A stretch of DNA of 64,000 bases, from positions 163,800,183 to 163,864,182 of the forward strand of contig NC_135500.1 of NCBI RefSeq assembly GCF_052857255.1. The letters run 5' to 3'. Source of the stretch: Amblyomma americanum. Lineage: Eukaryota > Arthropoda > Arachnida > Ixodida > Ixodidae. Positions 57,365-64,000 of this stretch are shown here, piece by piece. A program made the translations under genes and the position numbers. Position 1 is the first letter of the stretch; each line of letters begins with the position of its first letter. Under the pieces are notes generated by a model. It was not told where the DNA came from. It was given only the letters and a program-made list of their open reading frames with translations, and did no database searches.

Positions 57365-57419
57365 TTAGTTATTATTTAGTTAGTATTTAGTTATTATTTA
57401 GTTAGTATTTAGTTATTAT
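57365..57419. repeat. 11-bp alternating tandem repeat
   Basis: Five consecutive 11-base units alternate between TTAGTTATTAT and TTAGTTAGTAT, giving a 22-base higher-order period. Confidence 0.92.
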
Positions 57420-60400
57420 GACTACATTTATGCTCCAAACATGCTCTTTTGGGTCAGGTCGTAAGAGGTATAGTACTAGTTATTGAAACGGATGAAACAA
57501 TAAGCACCCTGCGCGCGATTCGCAAGTGTTTTGCTCTGAAGTTGTGAACAACAAACTCTTGCCAAAGTCCATAAAATAAATTTTCCACAAATAAATTCCA
57601 TAAGATTCATAACATACCATCGAGGTGACCGTGGCACTCGTTCTCGCAGTGTGCGAATAGTGTTAAGAGAGATAATATAGTGCATTTGAACGATGCACCT
57701 GCACCTTTAGTTCGTGCCTCAGCATCGCGCAGCGAGGCGTACCGAGAGAGCGCGGGGGTATCCGAAATTTGCGGAACCTTACTAACTGGTAAGGCTGCTT
57801 GAAAGGCCTGTTTCAGTTTTGTAAGGAAGGTGAACGCTTCCACTTCATAGTCGTGGTCGGTGAATGAACTGTGCTCGCATGAATACAGAGAGGGTCAAAC
57901 GGCTGCTTTCTATCATCTATGTACGTCGCGATGCTCCGTGGCCCACATACAAGATGTTTGGATATGTACACGGATAATCAAAGCTATGCTCGTAGATTAC
58001 AGGCATCTGAGAGGGCACGGCGCTATGGAAGTCCGTAAACTGTACTTTTTCTTTGGTTTGCTGAGCATGAAGCCGTGTAGCAAATTTCCGTATCTTGATG
58101 AAAAAGTGACGGAGTTTAAAGCCCCGCTAGAGATTAGGATAGCTTTCAGTTTCACACATAACCTCAAATTGACTGGAAGAGCCTACGGCTTTTTTACTGC
58201 CGAGGTTTGCACACACGTGCACATTGGCGGCAGATGGAAAGAGAAAGGCGACGACTGCGCATGCGCGGTGAGCAGTGGGTTGGGATGAAATTCATTAAAC
58301 CTCTTTCAGATGCTGTTTTGCTGTGCGGACAGATTGGATCATATTCGTTATCCAAGTATTGCAGTGACAAGTTTTTCAAGGATGCCAGGATCGAAGGAAG
58401 CGATACGTCTTTGTTTAATGTTATTTTAATTGGTACTTGCTTAGCTTGGGACTGCAGAAACAAACTCACCTGTTGTCAGCATGATATGTGACTAATTTTG
58501 CATGGTTTTCGACAGCCTTTTATTTTAATCATGCATAATAGGGACTTTTAGAATGGGGTGAACCTACCGGTTAGGTACACAGGGGAATAGCGGCACGCCA
58601 GCGTGCATGCGCTGGACAATAACCGGAGTCGCGTTATTCTCCTGCCCCCGCGCACTGCCGCCCCGCTATCTCTTTTACAAGTAAAGGTTAGGGTTAACCT
58701 TTTCTAAAAGTTCCAATTATCAAAGAAACAACTGAAGTTTAAACTAAAATTTGCTTTCAAATTCTTCAAGAAAGATGCCAACGTGACCAGCTATTTACTA
58801 AAGAAAGTACGTTTTTAATAAATTTACAGACAGCTCGTTACATCTCCGTAACCATAATTCTTCATAATTTGGTTGGTCGTTGCATTTAGACGTTTCCCAA
58901 TATTGAGACACGTGTGTGCCGCGCGGCTTAAATATTGTCACGATTAAGGTCACTAAAGTTCAAGACAGTGCGTATTTGTGTAAAGGCTTCACGCTCCTAA
59001 TAATTATATTCCACATACGCCCTTCGGCAGACGCGCGTATATGCCCACGCACGCACTCGTCGAAAAATAGCAAAGATCGAGTTACCAGAAAACTGGCCGA
59101 TGTCCGCCTTATTAAGCTTCCAAACCCACCCCCGCGCCCTGCAACGGTAACTCCAAGAAACGGTGGGCGTATGCGCCCATATAGAGCGGACCTTCTCATC
59201 CTCTGCCTTCTTCCACGGCACACTTCGTCCGGTCAGCATAACTCGTTCTCCACAAATCCTGGCTAGGACGGAAAGAGTGAGAGAGAGAGTTAAAGCGAGT
59301 CTGCGGCACGCGCGCGCACCTTTCAGCGTGATCCACGATCCAATCTCAGACGGGGCCCGGCTGCTTCTCCATTAGAGCCACGGCTGCTTACGCATTCGCG
59401 CGGACGGAACGAGCTCATCTAATTCACTCTCGCCCACTGGCTGCCACCTTTGCGAAAGACTGCCGGACTGGCGTGCACTCTGCCGATCTCACGCTGGCTC
59501 GCGCAGCCACTGCGAGCAGGAAGCGCCCCTGCGCGTATGCGGGGAAGTAGCACCTTCGCGCGTATGCGGGCGTTTCCCGCAGTTAGAAGCGAGGGGAGGG
59601 TGGGCGGGGACGGGCGGCTGGAGGAGTAGAGGCCGGCTGTTTTCAATGAGCCGGCTTATCAGCAGGTGCATACGAAAATGGATGGAGCTTGGAGCGAGCG
59701 TTCGCGTTCATCGGAATGCCCGTCATGAGAGCACGTTTCTTCCGTCACGGCCGATATCCGGTGCATACGGGCTCCCCCGCGAATGCAGCATCGCGGCCCT
59801 TTGATGCTCAGGAGGGTGGGTCAGTGAACAATCTATTTCGACGCCAACGATAGCTCTGTATTCAAGGGTGTATGTCTATGTGCCTGCCTGTGTTTGTGTA
59901 TGCAGTGGGACGATAAGACGGTTTCCTCTTGGGCACTGTGCGGGCACATATTCCCTCCGTCGTCATCTCCTCGCCGTCAGATAGGCGGTAGTAATCCGGC
60001 TGTCCAGATATTCAAAGCGCCGTCTCATAGATCAGCGCCGCATTATACTAGCGTGACAAGCTGATAGGTAATATACGCATTATACGCTTTATCTCGACGC
60101 CTTTCATCGACATCCTCTACTTGGCACTAAGAGCTGATGTCTCAAGTGTACACGTAACCCGTTTTCTCAGCACTTAAGGTTTTCGGGTTCGAAAAGGGTC
60201 TGAGGCCGAGAGAGGGTTTAATAGTACAGAATCCTAGTTTTTAATTAATACGACGGTTACAAGTAAATAATCAGCTCGCATTATTTTGAACCCGCAGTGA
60301 CTATTGGTACACTAAGAAGTTCTGGACAGTGCAGAAAACAGATTTTTTAAATTTTATTTAATATTCGTTGCGTTTAAACTCTGTTATATACGAAGAAGTT

Positions 60401-60573
60401 TTAACATACCACTTACTTTCTTTTTCATTGCAGAGATTGTAACTTGCTCTTTTTAATGTTTAGATAACGTTTGTACGACATGCAAGGAGCAACATCAAAG
60501 CAGAAAAGCGTTTTCAGTGCTCCTCTTGTGCGTCACACTCAGCTATGATCCCGTGGCCTTGGTTTCTTTGGTA
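57420..60573. other. No gene recognised; GC-rich at 59.15-59.8 kb
   Basis: Open frames at 57607-57843 (minus, 78 codons) and 57860-58288 (plus, 142 codons) are longer than their surroundings would suggest but show no motif I recognise. The block at 59150-59800 is CpG-rich and contains two copies of GCGCGTATGCGGG (59528 and 59560 area). It could be a promoter island; no exon can be supported. Confidence 0.35.
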
Positions 60574-60875
60574 ACAAAAACCTTTTTGAGCACAAAATTG
60601 TAAATGAACGCAATTTTTATCATAGAATGTAAGCTTCATAATAGCAATCAATATATCCGCAGATCACCAGACGGCATTCTTTTATTTTTCTGTTAACGTT
60701 TTTCCTATCGTCAAAAGTGTTCCACATGGGTTTTGTATGGCAGTCTTAACTGTTCAATGCGATTGCTACATATCAGCAGAATAAACAATTATCTTCAATA
60801 TTTCAGTAACAGTGCCTTACAATTTCCCAATGTTCAAAATTTATGCCCGAGAATGCTGCGCATCTCCTAAAACTG
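60574..60875 (+). repeat. Dispersed repeat, copy 2
   Basis: Same orientation as 36225-36553 and homologous along its length, beginning CAAAAACCTTTTTGAGCACA against CAAAACCATTTTTGAGCAGA. It lacks the CTATAG-rich cluster found upstream of copy 1, which places the true left border of the repeat near here. Confidence 0.7.
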
Positions 60876-62636
60876 CGCCCCACACGCCCAAGAAACGTGC
60901 ATACTACTGGAAAGGATCTGCCAGTTGCTGTCGTGCTAATCACACAGCGCATATCCTAGCTTCACGGCGTTGTGCTTTCTTAAACCTTTAGTGCACTCTC
61001 TTCATGAGATTCCACGCGGACAACCTTCAGCTTCAAGCACACATACACGTGCTGCATTCTTGAAGCGTTTTATATTTGTCGCTGGCTACCGAAGTAGCGA
61101 CAAGTGCGCCGCGTGCTTCATAAAACTTTCTTCTCCCGCTCCTTCTTTGCGAGTTACCGAAATCTTCGCCGACAATCCGAGCGGCAAGCACCTGCTTCCA
61201 AATGTATATCATTGACAGAAGTGATAGCACCTTCGGCAGGCACCCGCGAAGATCTAGACAGCAAATAAGTCTTCTCAGCGCTGGAGGAAATACCCAATCG
61301 CGGAGAGATAAGGGGATCCCTCACTTACTAACGTATAAAACGACAAAAGAAAAAAAAGGGGGGGGGCATAGTGCTCGAAAAAGCCTTCCGTCGAACGAAG
61401 TGATAGCCACGGTGCGTCGTTGAGAAGCGTTGCCGCTCCAGTAGACAAGGATGTTGGGCAATTCAGAAGTCGTTTCTGGTTTTACTTTTTTTTGTTTCTA
61501 CTTCTACTCAAGAAACGGGTGAGGCGCACCAATGTGACCGCGGTCGAGCTTGGCCCAGAAATACACTCAGAATCACGTTGTCTCCCTACTCTCCCGGTCT
61601 TTAATTGCAGAGAAAAGAAAAGCCACGGAGCAGGAAGCAAGCGCGGACGGGATCCCAGCGCCAGCTTCTTCCAGACGTGAAGAGGCACTCTTCCGCTGCG
61701 ATTCCAACCGATAAAATGTCGCTTCAAAAGTAGTTTCGAGACGACGGATCTTCTGCTTTGCTAGAGAGGCTTCAGTAATCCGCTTTTCTTCTGTGCCAAC
61801 TAAACAGGGCTTCAAAACTTATTCCCAACACATAGAAGAAAACAGACAAGTTGACTAGAGTTTCCTATCGCAGTCAAGACTCCTTTACTTCTTTATTTAG
61901 CCTCTATGGCTCTTGGAAACTCCGACTTTAACTGGCTATGACTGCTTTTTTTTTTCTTGAGAATTCTTCCTCCTGTTCAAGAGCGTTAGCCCTCCATTCA
62001 AAAAGGCGAAATATTGAGGGAATTTTTTTCTAAATATATTAGTTTCGCCACTCTCTCTTATGGCTATGCTTGCAAAGAGCATGTTCATACCCCAACGCCG
62101 GTAAACATTCTTGTCCAATTTGACATGATTCGAGGAGAAAGAGGATCGGGCCAAACCTTAAAGCTTGTACGAAACGTAGTTAGCTCATTAGTGAGAAATG
62201 AAATATAGACATTCCTACATTTTACGAATCAGTTTTAATACTCGAAGGTGCACCCGAACAGGAACTGCTTCGTGCCTGAGTGCATTTTGTGGTACGGAAA
62301 TCAGGATATCCGCTTCCAGCATCCTGCGTAACCGTCACGCTCCAGTGGCTTCTTGATTGACCTGAGAAACTTCTCTATGTATCATCAGTACGACAATTTT
62401 TAACATTATAAGCAAAGCTGACACCTCCAGGCCAGGTTTTACAGGCTACTCTCTTGACAACATCTCTAGATGCATCTCATCTGCATCTGCAACCAACGTC
62501 TGGGTGCCATCAATGTAAACCACAATCTCGTCAACACTCAGCTACAGAGCATTGGCTACCGCAACAGAGCAGACCTGCCTTTGAGCGGATTTTGGCTGTA
62601 TTTTGAAGCAGTCATTTACAGCGTAAATTTGCTTCA
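60876..62636. other. No recognisable gene
   Basis: Mixed composition. A run of G lies at 61360-61367. The open frames are short and unrecognised. Confidence 0.4.
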
Positions 62637-62825
62637 TTGACTCTTCTGCAGGAGCAGGTAATTGTCAATATAAACAAACTTCATTCAGAAGCTTATCAAC
62701 CACACCACAGACTTGTGATGTGGTGGTTATCTGCACACTGTGGCATTGCACGCAATCGCTCTGCCCACAGCGCAGCGGAGGCGGTGGTATTTGGAAAGAC
62801 AACCGGGGTAATACTGATTCCTTAA
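62637..62825 (+). pseudogene. Possible LINE RNase H scrap
   Basis: A 62-codon plus-strand frame contains RLVMWWLSAHCGIARNRSAH followed by SAAEAV. This resembles the W-x-P-A-H-x-G-I-x-G-N-E-x-A-D-x-A-A segment near the end of LINE RNase H domains, with the usual Pro, Glu and Asp replaced. The His-x-Gly core and the spacing are kept. If real, it is a second, unrelated LINE remnant. Only one motif supports it, so chance cannot be excluded. Confidence 0.4.
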
Positions 62826-63548
62826 TCCAGAAGTGATTGAGCGTTATTTGTGGCAGATGTTGCGCTCAGCTATGAAATCATCACAGTTTGCGCCTGACGC
62901 CAACTGGCGCTAGGTGCAGGCTGAAGGTTATACATTTACTCCGTTAATAAAGCACCTTAATTTGTTCATGTGCCGCGCATAACTAACCTAGGCCGGTTCA
63001 AAATCATTTTTTTTTATTTTTGACACTCACGTCAGCAATGTTTAGATGCTGAAACGAACAGTCTATTCCAACTCGTGCAGCCATGCTGTTCGCTACAACA
63101 AGAAAAATATCAAACCTTTCGGCAGAGGTATGCCCGCAGTCCTGTCCATCGTCCAAGAGTGGCTCTTGCTGATAGACAGCACACACCTTTCGCCAAGAGC
63201 CCCGCGCTATCCTCGCAATGGCCTGAGCCGGCATCGCCGTTTCCCTCAGCGGCAGGCGAGCGGGAGCACTCCTTACGCGGGGCGACAATAGCCGCGCAGA
63301 GCACTCTGCCCTTAAGGGTCGGCTTCGGGGGAAGTGCGGTGGGAGCAAGGGAAACGAGCGAGCGGGACGAGAAGGTGGTAGGGTGTGCGGCCCTTCTTCA
63401 GGCGCTGGTATGTGTGGCTGCTGCGCTTGCAAGTTGCGTGCATTGTGAGAGGAATGGGCTGCTTTTAGTGTGAGCATTTGGAAGCATTGCATAAATAACT
63501 GCTTGTCTTGAGTGTCGTGATTCAGCGAGCGAAGAAGTGCATGTGGAA
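62826..63548. other. No recognisable gene; GC-rich at 63.15-63.4 kb
   Basis: AT-rich, then a GC-rich block with frames open on both strands (162 codons minus, 132 plus) that mirror each other and show no known domain. Confidence 0.4.
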
Positions 63549-63780
63549 TTGAGTGAGTGAGGGTGTTTGTGTGTGGGAGTGAGTCAGTAAGTGAGTGAGT
63601 GAGTCAGTAAGTGTGTGTCGAAGTGAGTAAGGGTTTGAGTGCGTAGGTGAGTAAAAGTGTGAGTGAGTCTGTGTGTGTGTGACTTTCTGAGTGAGTGAGT
63701 TTATAGTAAGAGTGTTTGAAAAGGAGTGAGTGATTTGGTGAGCGAGCGAGCGAGTCAGCGAAAGAGTGAGTAACTGAGGC
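63549..63780. repeat. GAGT/GTGT-type minisatellite
   Basis: An imperfect array of GAGTGAGT, GTGTGTGT and GAGTCAGTAA words about 230 bases long. The minus strand yields a Thr-His-Ser-Leu repeat frame that is an artefact of the array. Confidence 0.9.
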
Positions 63781-64000
63781 AAGAAAGGAGCAAGGCAAGG
63801 AGACACAGAGGAGCGCGCGATTGGTCATCTGAGTAGACATGTTAATTAGGCCACCCGCATGTACTCTTGTGTATCTGTATGGAAAACTCAGCGCGTGTGT
63901 TTCTTCATCTGTCCATGTGAAACTGCCGAAAGTTCTCAAGGAGATGATGACCTACCTTGGAAACGCTGGACACTTCGCTGCTCCTGCGCAAATATATCCC
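63781..64000. other. No recognisable feature at window end
   Basis: Short mixed sequence without a supported gene or repeat. Confidence 0.4.

Noticed and set aside
57607..58288. Frames of 78 and 142 codons considered as transposase or host exons
   Set aside because: No motif recognised on either strand; left as unannotated sequence.
63522..63939. Thr-His-Ser-Leu repeat proteins on the minus strand
   Set aside because: Translation of the GAGT-type minisatellite.

Overview
The window looks like a gene-poor piece of a eukaryotic nuclear genome, most probably from a hard tick (Ixodidae). The main clue is several copies of tRNA-derived SINEs whose wording (a stretch around GACGCCGTAGTGGAGGGCTC, and a GGCGCGGTTCAGGTGTCCAA tail followed by ATT repeats) I recall from ixodid genomes; I could not check this against a database. 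Short-LTR gypsy elements, degraded LINEs, long TA microsatellites and AT-rich sequence broken by CpG-rich blocks fit the same picture. There are no operons, Shine-Dalgarno sites, CRISPR arrays or phage-type genes, and I recognise no host protein-coding exon, tRNA or rRNA gene. Apart from the transposon proteins, open frames are short and resemble no family I know.

The clearest element is a full-length but dead Ty3/gypsy LTR retrotransposon of Mag-like character on the minus strand at 51349-56025. It has a 5-bp target duplication (ATCAG), short LTRs of 136 and 134 bp, a primer-binding site, a polypurine tract, gag with a zinc knuckle, and protease, reverse transcriptase, RNase H and integrase. 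Stops, frameshifts and an integrase Glu-to-Lys change inactivate it, and a SINE fragment sits inside the integrase zinc-finger region. The two LTRs differ at roughly one site in ten, so the insertion is old.

Region by region: 1-13 kb is mostly featureless AT-rich DNA with four tRNA-SINE remnants (about 1.7, 5.5, 11.5 and 12.1 kb) and a short copy of a CACGTG-bearing dispersed repeat (7.2 kb). At 13.4-13.96 kb there is a reverse-transcriptase scrap (FADD box) beside a 95-bp TA microsatellite. A much longer, heavily decayed LINE carrying RT and RNase H lies at about 17.3-18.6 kb. From 20 to 26 kb the sequence is GC/CpG-rich with polypyrimidine tracts and ends at a second TA microsatellite. Two large copies of the 7.2-kb repeat form an inverted pair at 31.9 and 34.3 kb. 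Another dispersed repeat has copies at 36.2 and 60.6 kb. A 37-bp-arm foldback lies at 46.3 kb, the LTR element at 51.3-56.0 kb, a possible LINE RNase H scrap at 62.6 kb and a GAGT-type minisatellite at 63.5 kb.

The genes here do not work together as a host pathway; the window records successive transposon insertions. I found no clearly new biological system. The most interesting unexplained objects are the three-copy CACGTG-rich repeat with a partly shared short reading frame, the paired 36.2/60.6-kb repeat, and the near-perfect foldback.
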